Position numbers and translations under genes: made by a program. This document shows, one piece after another, positions 1 to 12,114 of a DNA stretch of 64,000 nucleotides. This DNA comes from Paralichthys olivaceus (lineage: Eukaryota > Chordata > Actinopteri > Pleuronectiformes > Paralichthyidae): positions 892,501-956,500 of the forward strand of contig NC_091115.1 in NCBI RefSeq assembly GCF_024713975.1, written 5' to 3'. Positions within the stretch are counted from its first letter, which is position 1, and each line of letters opens with the position of its first letter. The notes under the pieces were generated by a model, which saw only the letters and a program-made list of their open reading frames with translations, did not search any database and was not told where the DNA came from.

Positions 1-15
1 GTCGGTGAGACGTAC

Positions 16-956
16 AGCACCACCAGGCGGCCCAGTTTGCTGAACGCGTGGTCGGGGACGTGGCTGATGAGGTTGAGGGCGAGCGTCATGGCCTGCAGGG
101 CGGGCAGGTCGCTCAGAGCCGCCGCCGGCACCTCCGTCAGAGAGTTGTCGTCCAACCACAGGTGACGGAGCGAGCGCAGGCCCGAGAAACAGCCGACCGG
201 AACCCTGGAGATGTGATTGGCGTCGAGACGTCTGCGGGAAAACGGAGACAGATGTCGACATTAAAAACTGCACAGAAAAATAATTGTGATTTAATTTTCT
301 TTCTTGATTCTTTGTTTGTCGTTTCACTGTGAAGCTGCTTCAGGGGAACTTTAGAGGTCGAGTATTTGACCGGCGGCTGCTCAGCTGCCATCGGGCTCTC
401 AGGGACAAACGGAGGTATTTTAATGAGCTCAGACTTAAAGCTGAGAGGATTGTGTCGGGCAGTGCCACAGAAACACTAAGATGATTTACTCTGTTTCCTC
501 ATGATCACTGGTTTCTCCTTATATTTCTCTGGATTGTTTTTGTCTTTAAATAACAGGTAAATGTTTTTACAAAGATCTTTTCTAGTCTTGCTGAGGGGCA
601 ACTTGGGGTTCAGCATCTTTCCCAAGGACACGTCGGCACACAGGTGGGGAAGACTGGGATCGAATCTCCTCCTGGTTTAAGGATGAGCGCTCTACCCCCT
701 CGCTAACAGAGAAATCCTCCGTAGAACAGATCGTCTCATTTCAGTTCAGATTTGTCTTCCGACTGAAAACAAGGAGATTGAACTGTTTAAAGATGTTGAC
801 GTGTTTCACTCGACTAAAACGACCGAATCTGGAAAACTATGCTGGTGAAAGTGGTTTTGACTCAGAGTTGATGTGAGACACAAAGTTTCTGTGTTCGAAT
901 GACACGTCGTCCGTTCATGTACAGAGAGAAGAGGAGGATGGGACTTCACATAATGG

Positions 957-988
<32 letters not shown>

Positions 989-1160
989 CCTTAGACGTCT
1001 CTATTCTCATCCCCTTATCTACACACACACACACACAGACACACACACACACACACAGACACACACAGGTACAGTTTCAGCATAATTACTGTGTGTTGCT
1101 CAGGCTGAGAGAACACTGGACTGCATACATTAATGTACCAGTCTGTGTGTGTGTGTGTGT

Positions 1161-1199
<39 letters not shown>

Positions 1200-2117
1200 T
1201 CACAGTGACTGCAGGTTGTGCAGGTTGTTGAAGGCCTCAGCAGGAACAGACGTCAGCTGGTTGTTTTGAAGCATCCTGCAAAAGAGACGAGAGAAAAATA
1301 ATGAAACTAAATTTTGAACAGTTCATTTACACTTTTTATCTGAGGAATGAAACAAACAAACAATAACTAGAATCATTAGTTGAGTGAACCAGTTTAAGAT
1401 GAGTTGTTTCAAACTGTGTCTGTGAATCATTAACATCGTCATCACACTCAGAGTGTGTTACTGTCTCTGTGAGGACGCTCCTGCACCGAGACGTCAACTT
1501 ACAGAACTTTGAGGTTGTAGAGGCCGGTGAACGCTCCGCTGGGGAACGCCGACAGGTCGTTTCCTGCCAAACGCCTGAGACGAGAGAGAGAGAGAGAGAG
1601 AGAGGGGGCGATCATCACACTGCACATTAAGATACAGACTTTACACAATGCCTCCAAAAGTGAACTCAAAGAATCTCCATCGCCCCCTGGTGGCTGGCTG
1701 CAATATAGGTCATACACCCCGCCTCCTCCATGGTAGCAGATGGGACATGATGCAGCGTCAGTCACTGACCTTAAGAATGATGTTGCAAATACAAGTGGCT
1801 GAAATTCTACTTCTTTCATTGACGTTTCCTGCTACTACACAACTCCAGTACTACTACTACTACGACTACTACTACTACTACTACTAGTAGTACTAGTAAT
1901 AAGAAGAATGATAAGTAGAATATGTATTTTATATATTGTGCATCATTTTCTGATCAGTATCAATAATCAATTATCAGTCATGTGTATCTTGACTCTTCAA
2001 GGTCACGCAGAGGTCAGTCTGTCCGCTTGTACCCAGCATGCACCTCTGCGGTGTCCTTTCGCCGTGGTGACGTTTCTCACGCCGCGGTGACAAATATCAC
2101 ACATATATACACACACA

Positions 2118-2154
<37 letters not shown>

Positions 2155-2287
2155 CACAGGCAGAGTCATGCTCAGGTCTCTGTGAGGTCAGCTGTTGACG
2201 CTGATGCACGTCTGAACGTGGTCGTGACATCACAGGACGCCGCTGCCGTGACAACCAGGAGATAATTAATCACTTTAAGAAAAAGAT

Positions 2288-2336
<49 letters not shown>

Positions 2337-2703
2337 ACTCACAGCTCCTCCAGGAAGTGCAGGCTGGACAAACCTCCGCTGGACAACACAGTCAGATTAT
2401 TCATACTCAGATCACTGCCGACAGAGAGAGAGAGAGAAGTGATCGTTAAAGTCTCTCTACCTTCACACTGAGAAGTCACAAGTAAAAGAATAGAATGATT
2501 GTATATAAAAGTATAAATGGAAATAAAGACTCTATAGATACAAACTCTGTCAGTTCATAATTATATTTAGTTTCAGCTTTAATAAAAAACATCAATTAAT
2601 TATAAAAACATAAAAACTGTCAGAGTCTGGTTCAGACACAGAAACCATTGAAACAGCTCACATGTAAAAACATTCAGTTACACAAGCGTCTACTCAGTAC
2701 TCA

Positions 2704-2799
<96 letters not shown>

Positions 2800-3522
2800 A
2801 CTTCACGCCTCCTTTAAAGACCTGGTGAGAGGAGCGAGTCAACACACACCGGAGTGAGAAACAAGACAGAAGTGGAAGTTACTGGAAAGAGAGAAAGTAA
2901 AGTAATGAATGAATAAGTGACGTCGGACGTTTCGTAGTTTACAACTGTTGTTTGACAAATCGAAATAAATCATGAGACGTTTTTTTTTAAAAAAGCTTCA
3001 CAGAGTGATCAACAGGCCAAAACTATGTGGACACTCGAGGACAACGCTCAGAGTCTGAAGCTTCATGTTTGTTCATCTGTTTGAGTTTCACATTGTAATT
3101 TAGGGACTAAAGAAACATACGGACGTCCTGTCCTCACCGACGTGTTGTCAGTTGGGGACATGACTGAAGTCTGAGGAACTTTCACACCTGATCTTCAGGT
3201 TCAGACGGAACTGAAGCGTCTGAAACGAACCAGGTGAAATCGAACCAGTAACGAAGCTTTGGAGCAGTTGCTTCAAAACTCACTCGGAACAAAAGGTCAT
3301 TTCAGCAACAAGTCAAAACGAGGTGATGTCACTGGTTGTGATTGGCTCGGAGGGACGGGGACAATCGTTTGTTGTAATGTTGTGTTGGTGCCACAACGTT
3401 CTTCTTCCTCTCGGCTTTTCTTCTCCTTATCTGACCTCGTCTGTTCCTGCTATCTGTGTCTGATAACCATCGGGAGGTAGCGTCTTTCCACTCGGGAGGA
3501 CAGGGAGACAGAGTGTCTTTGT

Positions 3523-3572
<50 letters not shown>

Positions 3573-3641
3573 GAGGGTGTGTCTGCAGGTTGAATACACC
3601 AGTTGTTAAAGAACTTTCTCAACACACCATAAAGCCTGTTA

Positions 3642-3690
<49 letters not shown>

Positions 3691-3811
3691 GCTTTACGAC
3701 ATTGTCAACAGGTAGTCTGGTCACACAGAGACGTTTGTTTGGACGTATTTTAGCAGAATGCTCCTTTACTCTCAGACCAACAGAGTTACGGCCGATTGGT
3801 TTTTACAACAT

Positions 3812-3857
<46 letters not shown>

Positions 3858-4425
3858 ACACACACACACACGTTCACTTTGTATCACTGTGTCCATTCAC
3901 TTCATTTATTAACTACCACTCACAATATATATCTTTAGAGTTGTTCATTACCCAGACTGAGGTCCATGAACGTCTCTACACGTGGTCACACCTCTTCAAC
4001 ATGATGAGAACAGATACCGTTCTGCTACTTTTCTTTTTCTCTGAAGTTTGATATTAAAGTTAGACATTTCTTTACAGAACAAATCAAATATATATTAGGA
4101 AATACTCTGATAAAGGTTTCCATCATTATCGAAATCGTAGAAGAAGAAAAGTTTGTCTTTTTTTAATTTGAGTTGTTCTGTGACTCACGTTGAGTCAAAC
4201 ATTTATCAGAAAAAGTTGTAAACTTTTATAAACGCTCTAACAGGTTTTAGTTTTTCAGGATCGTGTGTCACAGTTTGAGTTTCAGCTCCACAAAGACGAA
4301 GCATTTGAATTGTACAAGTTCAGATCCCTGAAGTGATTGTTTGTGTTCTGAGGAGTGAAAGTAAAAGACGAATACATTAACCATGTTGTGTGGTTTTCTT
4401 CCTCTGTGTAATGAGATAGATGCGG

Positions 4426-4476
<51 letters not shown>

Positions 4477-5353
4477 GTCTCTTTTCTGTCTCAGGCTCAA
4501 ACTGATGGATATCACACGATTATTCAAATGTCGGCAGAAAGACAAACTCTGACGACAGAGAGAAAAGAGAGTTGTGTAGTTGGAGGCAGAGTGTGACAGT
4601 GAGGCCTCGCTCTGGTTTTGTCCTCTTTCAGTCTTTCAGTCGTTCTTTCAGTGTTTTGGGGGCGGGGCGGCGGGGGGGCCCCCCACCCGGAGCGAGTGGT
4701 CGCGGGGGGTTTAGTCCCCGAGTCAGTCTGAGCTTCCTGATTCCAGAGAACAAGTTTCCACAACATAAACAAGTTGAACTAGAAACAAAGTGAGAACAAC
4801 AACGACCTGACGACTGAGCTGGACGAACATGATGTCATCCAGTGCTTCCGTGTGACACAGTCTGATGGTGACTCATCGCTTTTTAAACCTCAACCTGAAA
4901 AGGTTTAAAGGACGATGCTCCAGTTTTTACCATTTGGGTTTTTTCTTCTTTCTAATTTTGCGAAGGCTACAACTTGTTGATATTTTCCGTCTTGTTTACA
5001 TCAGGTCACGTGTCGTTACCAGACGTTCTTCACACACTCGTCCAATCAGGAGTCAGCTGTCAATCATCACGTCTCCGCCTGTTTTTCGATCATTGAATAA
5101 CTGATTCAAACCAAACTGATCAGAAACACTTGAACAAACTTCAGTGAGATGAGAACGAGCTGAAACCTCAGAAACATTTATTTAACGTCTACTTTGAGCT
5201 TTCAGTTTGGTCCATGTCCCAGCTGCTAACATGGAGGAGCAGTTTGAATAAGACGACTCGTTATGGTCTAAACACTAATTAAACCTCTCACATTATTAAT
5301 CTACAGCTCTGACCTCTCTCACAACCTCATGGGAAGAGACTGGCCGTTCATTT

Positions 5354-5423
<70 letters not shown>

Positions 5424-6072
5424 CTTGACGATCCTGCAGCAGGTAAATGGACAACGTGATTTCTTCAATAGATGATGAAAATGTTTTTCTATAAAATTAT
5501 CTCCGATCATTAATCCACTGAAACACGTCAACACCAGAGACGGACTGAGGACCAGCTCCTCCAACATGGCTGCCAAAGGGGAGGGGCTAAAAGATCGTTC
5601 ATATGTACTTGGCTTCATTCATTCAAACTGTTGCATTAATGAAACTTCATCGTCGTCAGCTTATAAAGGAAACGCACAATAAATGTTTTAAATTCACCGG
5701 TTGTTCTATTCTCATGATTAATAATGAGGTTTTAAACTTTAGAGGTTTGTAAAAGTTGAACCAGTTGTTTTTGGCACAAAAGAATCAAACTTTTCTCCAG
5801 TTTCACACAAACAACCGTAATTCTGACGAACAACTGAGGTTCTCAATGAACCAAGACTCGACCCAGGAACGTTCTTACTGTGATGCTAACCACTGTACCA
5901 CCATGCCGCCAAAACCACAGCATGCAGAAGAATTTATTTGCATCCTCAGATTTACCAGTGACCCTGAACACAAACATCTGGGAACAACAACAAACTGACG
6001 AGTCGCCTGAACGCATCGTAACAAGGTGAATGGACCTGCTGTGGGTTTGTGGGATACTGGTGACCGACCGAC

Positions 6073-6147
<75 letters not shown>

Positions 6148-6217
6148 TCTCCTTGATGTTTTGTTGGATTGAACTTCTGATTGGAGCTTTAATAAAGACA
6201 CAAAGAACCTTTGATCG

Positions 6218-6261
<44 letters not shown>

Positions 6262-6429
6262 TTGTCCATCTGCCTGTCCTAGACAAACTGTAAGGAAAGT
6301 GCTTTCACTGAAACACACACACACACACACACAGAACTGAAGAAGGTTTCCTTTAATGAGAGTGAAACTTAAATCCTGGACATTGTGCAGCTTTTAGACC
6401 ACAGCCAAGACGGGCAGGTTCTCCTCCCA

Positions 6430-6474
<45 letters not shown>

Positions 6475-7880
6475 TCCCTCACACACACAGTGTACAGTGA
6501 TGTAATGGTTTTGCCAGAGCTGAAACATGTTTTGTGTTGAGCCCGGTCACCTGCTGTGAGGTGAAATGGATTTGAATGAATTGAGGTTCAGACTCAGACG
6601 CTCGTCACCTGCTGGAGTGGAAACACTGAAACTAAGATTCTGAATGTTGTTCTGCGTCAATAACAAACTGTTCTGGGTCAGTTTGACCAGAGAATATCTT
6701 CAGTTCATAGACTTCATGTGCTGAAAACATGTATTAATACAGAAACATTTCAGTTTCAGAGTTTCAATTCGACTTGGATGTTTTTCATTTCTTTACTATT
6801 TTATAAGAACATGATTCTGACCTCAGGACTCTTTCCCACCTCGCTTGTTTCAGACTCTTCAGGTTCCTCAGACGACGAACGTACGTCAGACTAGATTCTT
6901 TGTCCCTAAATTACAATGTGAGACTCAAACTAACAGCTCAGATGAAACGTTGGATCAGACGACGTTACGTCACAAGCATCACTGACCTGCTGCGTTCATT
7001 GTTGAATATTAATTTGATCAACACGACATCAAATCTGTCCATGTGTCCAGAGAACCTTCACAACAACAACAAACACTTCCTGAAACTCCACAACTCAAGA
7101 GAAGTTCCTCAATAACCCCGAGAACCAGCTTCAGGAGAACTGGAACCACCAGAAGCACCTGAACCCTGGAGAACCTCTGGATCCTCCTCAGCTGCTCACA
7201 TGTCTGAGATGTGTCTGACTCTGACTGACCTCCATCTTCATTCACCATCAGTGGAACCAACATCTGCTTCAGACCCTGGTAGAAGCTTAGAACCTGTTTC
7301 AGAACCTTAGAACCTGTTTCAGAACCTTAGAACCTGAGCAACAACTTCCTCCTCTGACTTTAGTTTTTCTTTCTTTGAACAAACTCAGTTTCTTCTCTTC
7401 AAACTTTTCTTCATCCAACAACTGATCACGACGTGCGCGTGCGTTCCAGCAGAGCGCGAGAGGAATAAACAGGTGCTGCGATTCTCACGCACACATGTTG
7501 CAGTTCATACGTGCACAGTAAACACACACATGTGAACACAGTAAACACATGTGGGCACAGTGACCCTCGGTGCGGACTCACAGGAAGGAGGTGAACACGC
7601 TCAGGTTGCTCGGTATCTCCCGGAGCCCCAGGTCCGAGCAGTCCACCCGGTGCAGCAGCCCGTCCACCTCGCACCGACAGCGGCCAGGGCAGCCGGTGCT
7701 CCCCGCTCCTCTGTCCCCGTCCCCGGAGCTCCACGCCCCGGCCACAGCCGTGCTGGTCACCGCGGCGGTGGAGCTCTCCTCCGCGGCCACGGAGCCCAGC
7801 ATCTCCGCGCCGAACGCGGAGCTCCTCAACCCGGCCGAGAGGAGCGCGAAGGCGGCGATGAGAGCCACAGTCCCCGGCAT
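16..7880 (-). CDS. lgr5: LGR5-type leucine-rich repeat GPCR, 5' half (partial)
   Basis: Receptor for R-spondins that potentiates Wnt signalling at the plasma membrane. Five coding exons are visible: 7582-7880, 2343-2414, 1503-1574, 1204-1275 and 16-231. Every junction is phase 2 (CT|), and exons 2-4 are exactly 72 bp (one LRR each) while exon 5 is 216 bp (three LRRs), the family's typical layout. Exon 1 encodes a hydrophobic signal peptide starting [11 protein letters not shown], a low-complexity spacer, then the cysteine N-cap [11 protein letters not shown] and VDCSDLGL...NLSVFTSFL. Later exons give [40 protein letters not shown] and [15 protein letters not shown]. These read as LGR5 more than LGR4 or LGR6, chiefly from SNLSVFTS and [19 protein letters not shown] and NLT are candidate N-glycosylation sites. 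The ATG at 7878-7880 is chosen because the upstream in-frame codon is GTG. The gene continues past position 1, so the remaining LRRs, hinge and seven-helix part are not seen. Confidence 0.93.
585..715. repeat. SINE-like teleost repeat fragment
   Basis: Contains CTTTCCCAAGGACACGTCGG and GGGATCGAATCTCC...GCTCTACCCCCTCGCTAAC, wording widespread in fish genomes with a B-box-like GATCGAATC. Not a functional tRNA. Confidence 0.45.
1021..1200. repeat. Inverted (CA)n - spacer - (TG)n pair
   Basis: CA run 1021-1068 and TG run 1141-1200, 72 bp apart, next to lgr5 exon 4. Confidence 0.85.
1650..1760 (+). repeat. Dispersed repeat family B, copy (lgr5 intron)
   Basis: Shares ATC(A/G)CCCCCTGGTGG...TGCA(A/G)TATAGGT and CCATG(G/T)TAGCAGAT with 27490-27560. 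Common-looking teleost short interspersed element; class not determined. Confidence 0.6.
1853..1902. repeat. (TAC)n microsatellite
   Basis: Nearly pure TAC run with one interruption and an inverted GTAGTAC end. Confidence 0.85.
2290..2335. repeat. (GT)n microsatellite beside lgr5 exon 2 donor
   Basis: Pure GT immediately next to the lgr5 exon 2 donor, so the transcript has a CA run about 8 nt after the splice site. Confidence 0.95.
2702..2798. repeat. (CA)n microsatellite, about 97 bp
   Basis: Nearly pure CA with one TC interruption, in lgr5 intron 1. Confidence 0.95.
3521..3690. repeat. Inverted (CA)n - spacer - (TG)n pair
   Basis: CA 3524-3570 and TG 3642-3690, 71 bp apart; a further CA run follows at 3816-3872. 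Confidence 0.9.
5030..5250 (+). repeat. Dispersed repeat family B-like copy
   Basis: Shares CAGCTGTCAATCATCACGTC, ACATTTATTTAACGTCT and CTGCTAACATGGAGGAG with 51860-51975. Confidence 0.6.
5358..5421. repeat. (GT)n microsatellite
   Basis: About 64 bp of pure GT in lgr5 intron 1. Confidence 0.95.
5835..5905. repeat. SINE-like teleost repeat fragment
   Basis: Contains GACTCGACCCAGGAACGTTC and TGCTAACCACTGTACCACCATGCCGCC-like wording typical of a common fish interspersed repeat. Confidence 0.45.
6073..6263. repeat. Inverted (CA)n - spacer - (TG)n pair
   Basis: CA 6073-6144 and TG 6221-6263, 76 bp apart. Confidence 0.9.
7283..7340. repeat. 21-bp tandem repeat, three copies
   Basis: Nearly identical copies of AGAACCTTAGAACCTGTTTC in lgr5 intron 1. 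Confidence 0.9.
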
Positions 7881-7980
7881 GTCCTCCACGGTGTCTCCCG
7901 AGAAAAGGTTGAGCTCCAGAGAAAATGAATCAGATTTAAAGTGGATCGGATCAGATCCACATCCTGTGATCCGGATTCAA
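7420..7980 (-). promoter_or_regulatory. lgr5: lgr5 first-exon CpG-rich region
   Basis: GC- and CpG-rich block covering lgr5 exon 1 and its immediate upstream sequence, in contrast to the AT-rich flanks. It probably marks the promoter-proximal CpG island. I see no clear TATA box, and the transcription start is inferred rather than seen. Confidence 0.5.
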
Positions 7981-8050
7981 ACCGGTTCAGAAACTAAGTC
8001 CAACTGTTTCAGAGAGTTTGAACTGAAGCCTGAAGGTTGAGTGAGCGAGC

Positions 8051-8087
<37 letters not shown>

Positions 8088-8589
8088 TGTGTGTGTGTGT
8101 GTGTGTGTGTGAGACAGTGTGTGTGTGTGTGTGTGTGTGTGAGACAGTGTGTGTGTGTGTGTGTGTGATCAACAAATGGTTTCCAGTTATTGATTATATT
8201 TCTGTGAATATCTATAATATCTGTGGATAAAGGTTTTATATGATAAAGTTTGAATGTGATTAAAACTGTTGCTTCTTTGAAAAAGAGATTTTTTTTAGTC
8301 TCATTTGGACAAAATAAATACATTTAAAACACAAAAGTTTAAAATTCAAAGATCAAAATAGTTTTTTTTAAATCATTTTTCATCAAGTTCAATATTTAAT
8401 ATAAATAAAAAAATGATCCTCAGGTCTTTTATTGTGTAGTTTCAGTGTTTTCACACTTAACCAGAAAATTTAAATCTTCAGATTTATAAAGTTGGACGTT
8501 GATGAACATAATTCAAATTGTATTTATTATAATTATATTTTCAGCTCAGTGAACCATCAGACGTTGAGTCAGAATATGAGACATGAAAC
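7981..8589. other. lgr5-lsm8 intergenic interval
   Basis: Short interval between the lgr5 5' end and the presumed lsm8 3' end. It contains a (GA)n run, a GT microsatellite with three tandem GAGACAGTG(TG)n blocks at about 8056-8167, then AT-rich sequence. No gene is visible. Confidence 0.6.
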
Positions 8590-9012
8590 TTTAATAAACA
8601 AAACAATGTGACAAAAGGACTTGAAGCATAAAAAACTTTCATCAAACAACTCGAACATTTCACGTCTTCATTTATAAAAAGTCCAAACTGAGGTCGTCGT
8701 CACGGACGCTGCGTTAAACTTTTCAGTCCGTGTTCCGGATTCTCAGCTGATCCAGCGTGAAACAGACTCCGGTGACGCTCGTCCACACGACTGACGCTGA
8801 GGCTGAAATCACTTCCTGTTCACGACTCGTCCCTGAACGTCTCACCACGCAGCAGACATCACATCAGGCACGAGTGAACGAACGAGTGATTTCAGAGGCT
8901 GCGTCAGTCGTGCTGTCACTCTCCTCCTGTCGCCGTGGAGATGGCAGCCAGGATCGGTGAGAGTGGAGGGAGGGGGGGGGGGGGGTCAAAGAGGGGGTCA
9001 AAGGTCGAGGGG
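8590..9012 (-). other. lsm8: lsm8 3' UTR and likely poly(A) signal
   Basis: Downstream of the lsm8 stop, the minus strand has a variant poly(A) hexamer ATTAAA at 8590-8595 in an AT-rich context. This gives a 3' UTR of about 400 nt. A G-run (8972-8985, plus strand) lies within it, so the transcript would carry a C-run. The exact cleavage site is not determinable from sequence alone. Confidence 0.45.
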
Positions 9013-9882
9013 TCAGTGGACGACTGAGTTGAGCGGCTCAGCTCTGATGTTTCCTAAATCCAGAGTGGAGTCGGTCTCTTCATCGATCTCTCCGATCACA
9101 GCGCTGAAACAAAACAGAACAGATCTTCAACAAACTGAACTGAGTAAAAACATTATCTTTTTATTTCCATCTCTTCTTGTTCAGTTTAATCTCCAGTGAA
9201 ACATATTGATTCAAACATTCACAACATGAATCTGGACGTGAACTGGGTGATGGTGTTTGCAGAAGCAAGTGACTCTGAATGTGCATCACGCCCCCTGGTG
9301 GCAGAGTCGACAGAAACCAGCCTCTCAACATGAGAAGTGATGATGACTTTTCTCATGTCTGCTACAGCTGCACATCTACTTCATTCATCAACACCAGAAA
9401 TGTCAGGACAATCATGACGTCTTCGTCTTCTGCATGTTCGGCTCCTCTTCTTCATCCTGACAGATTTGTGTTCGTCCAGTTTCACGTCCGTCACGTGTTA
9501 GAAACCTCAGAGACACGTCCACTCGCTCACTGGGAAGGTTCCAGATGTTTTCCTGCTGTTTTCTCACTCTGACATTTTACTGACTTTTAGAGACACTGAC
9601 TCAGACATTTGTTCTCACATACAGAACCTGCAGAACATGTGAGGGACACGTCAGGAACATGTGAGGGACACGTCAGGAACATGTGAGGGACACGTCTGTG
9701 GTGCGGTTTAGGTCTGAAATCACCATTTCTTCTTAAAGACGCAGTTAAACTCACACGTTGTCTCCTCGGACGATGTAAAGTCCCAGAACCACCTGCTCCA
9801 CACCCTGACTGGAGCTGAACACCCGCTCGTGACTCTCATCCAGGATCAGGTTGATGGTCTGATCGAACCCCTTCAGGGTGCC

Positions 9883-9916
<34 letters not shown>

Positions 9917-10325
9917 TAATCATCTGCAGATCAATAATAATCTCGATGATTAATCAGTTAAATCAACAGTTTTAATCAAACGTGTGAAACTCACCACAAT
10001 CATTCTCCCGTCTGAGGTGACGATGGCCACGGTGCCTGAACCTCAGTTAAAGAAACCACATTTCTGGACACAACATTAAATTAAAGCTTAAAACAAACAC
10101 ACGAGCGACAAACTTCTATTTCGAGACTTCTATGAATCTTAGCTTCAATCCGGCGCCGCTGAAAGATCGAGTGAAAACACCGTCAGTTAGTAAATACCTA
10201 AAAATACAGCTAGCTTAGCTCCTGAGCTAACGAGCAGTCTTCCATTCATTCAGACGGGCGGTTAGCATGTTAGCAGCTAGCGGCGGCAGGATACGGTTGA
10301 TGTAGCTCTCCAGGGCGGTGGACAT
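9013..10325 (-). CDS. lsm8: LSm8, U6 snRNA-associated Sm-like protein
   Basis: Subunit that defines the nuclear Lsm2-8 ring, which binds the 3' oligo(U) of U6 snRNA for spliceosome assembly. Four coding exons: 10295-10325, 9995-10035, 9755-9882 and 9013-9103. They sum to 291 bp, or 96 aa plus stop, the same length as human LSM8. Exon 1 gives MSTALESYIN. Exon 2 gives RTVAVITSDGRMIV, the start of the Sm1 motif. Exon 3 gives GTLKGFDQTINLILDESHER and ends in the Sm2 motif IVRGDNV (residues 61-67). Exon 4 gives AVIGEIDEETDS...NIRAEPLNS and a TGA at 9013-9015. All junctions are GT/AG and keep frame. The exon 3 acceptor is preceded by a pure TG repeat in the transcript. The gene sits tandemly between lgr5 and grip1 on the same strand. 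Confidence 0.97.
9418..9600 (-). repeat. Dispersed repeat family A, inverted copy
   Basis: Its reverse complement matches 44150-44275 closely. It lies in lsm8 intron 3. Confidence 0.7.
9632..9700. repeat. 22-bp tandem repeat, three copies
   Basis: Three nearly perfect copies of AACATGTGAGGGACACGTCAGG in lsm8 intron 3. Confidence 0.9.
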
Positions 10326-10520
10326 GTTTCCTGCGGGGCTCGGTGTCTGTGTTTGGGGCGAAAATGAGGCCGAGCGTTTCCACCGGGTCCGTGAGGGTCG
10401 ATATCAAAAGAGTCCGACCGAGACGAGGAGCTAACAGCGGAGCTAACAGAGGAGCTAACACAGGCAACTTATGCTAACAGCTACAACAGCGAGCAGACAG
10501 AAGCAATCACACACAGAGGC
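10190..10520 (-). promoter_or_regulatory. lsm8: lsm8 promoter/5' region
   Basis: CpG-containing block around the lsm8 start codon with many copies of the hexamer GCTAAC or its complement GTTAGC, and of GCTAGC, between about 10198 and 10490. It is bounded upstream by very AT-rich sequence. Promoter assignment is inferred from position and composition. Confidence 0.45.
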
Positions 10521-11520
10521 GGAAGCAGAGCGTCGAACCACAGATTCACTTTCAAACGTTTCTGTTCTCAGATAAATATAATTTATAAACCATTAACTCA
10601 TTTAAACTAACGAGACATTATTTCATTTGTTTCCTCATTCATCAAATATTCTCATTAATTAATATATATGTTATAAACCTAGGTCATGATAATACTATTT
10701 CATAAATGTTCTGGCAAATATGCACAATAGTAATTTATACATTTCCGAAAAACATCGATATTATTTAAACAAAATTGTTCATATATTATACTCATCGTTT
10801 ATACTTCAATTATAAATTATACTTAATTGTATTATAATAAATGTTTTTTAAATCACTAGTAATTCACACATGACAAGTACCAGGCGACTTCAGTTGATCC
10901 CAGATTTATCTTTTGATGAAGAAATAACAATTGACTATTAATTAGTCATTGTTTAATTTATATAAAAATAACTGTATAATAATTGGTTTTAAAGTAATTG
11001 AAGTACAGTCTCATTCCTTATACTAATTAACATATAATTTACTCATTTAGACTTTTTATAATTCAAACTATTTTCAAAAAATGATACAAGGCAATAAACT
11101 TTATTTTGTTAGTAATTAGTTGATTGTTTTTAAATATATTTTGTACATAAATTATATTGAGGAATAAATTATACACACTGTAAACATTTTTAAATAACAA
11201 TTACCAAACCTTACATAAATTGCACTAATTCTCTCTCTCTCTATAAATATGATATAAATCATAGTATTAAAATGTATAGTATTAAAATATGTATGATCTA
11301 TATATTCTTTTTGTATGTATTTTATACTGCTGAATTATATTGTAATATTGTGAACTCAATAATAAATCTTACTTTTTTGAATATATTTGTAACTATACAG
11401 ATTTTATTTAACTTAATCTCAGAACACACAGAATCTTTAGTATAAAACACAGCTTGAGTGTCTGTATTTAAAAACAACATGTTGGTGTTTCAGTGTGAGA
11501 TGACACACGAGTCGAGTGGT
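10521..11520. other. AT-rich lsm8-grip1 intergenic interval
   Basis: About 1 kb of very AT-rich sequence between the lsm8 5' end and the grip1 3' end, with many short TA-rich words. I see no open frame of note and no RNA gene. Confidence 0.6.
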
Positions 11521-11868
11521 CCCAGCAGGTCTTCATCTTTATTGTTGCTCAGTAGTCGTCCATACAAAGGGAAGGTGGAGAAGAGCAGTGGAGCCCGACA
11601 GGACAAACATCAGGAACGTCGATCATGCTACCAAAGTATTAAATTTGTACAAAAATACTTTACAACATCCCTGTTCCTTTAAAGAAAAATAGTTTGGTTG
11701 GTTGGTGAAGCTACATGGAAACAAATTTGACCAATTACTTTAAAATGGCAGTGCAATGTGTGTGTGTGTGTGTCAGTCTGTGTGTGTGTGCATGTTTGAG
11801 TGTGAGTGCATGTGTGTCTGGTGGACGTCTTGCTGAGGTGAATCACTAGAGTGCAAATCCCTGCAATG

Positions 11869-11974
<106 letters not shown>

Positions 11975-12114
11975 ACAGTGTTTATGGCTTAGGAGCTCAC
12001 TTGTCCAGCCCTCCTGAAGCCACGCCCCTCTTCCCATTGGTGGAACGGTTGGTTACTGAGCACGACTGAGTTGCTATGGTAACTATCAGAGTTTGAGCTC
12101 ACTGTTTGCCTAAT

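Larger units (their letters stand above)
2415..7581 (-). other. lgr5 intron 1
   Basis: A roughly 5.2 kb intron between the signal-peptide/N-cap exon and the first LRR exon. It holds many (CA)n/(TG)n runs, a dispersed repeat end near 5190-5245, a SINE-like segment near 5835-5905, and three tandem copies of a 21-bp unit near 7283-7340. I see no conserved coding exon inside it. Confidence 0.7.

Noticed and set aside
5835..5905. tRNA gene
   Set aside because: Only a B-box-like remnant; no cloverleaf or complete A box.
5843..6330. Cysteine-valine rich minus-strand ORFs of 147-151 codons
   Set aside because: CA/TG microsatellite translations.
7881..7889. Earlier lgr5 start three codons upstream
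   Set aside because: That in-frame codon is GTG, not ATG; the ATG at 7878-7880 precedes a good signal peptide.
11521..11700. Possible extra grip1 coding exon near the poly(A) site
   Set aside because: No acceptor-flanked frame resembling the GRIP1 C-terminus; contains the AATAAA instead.
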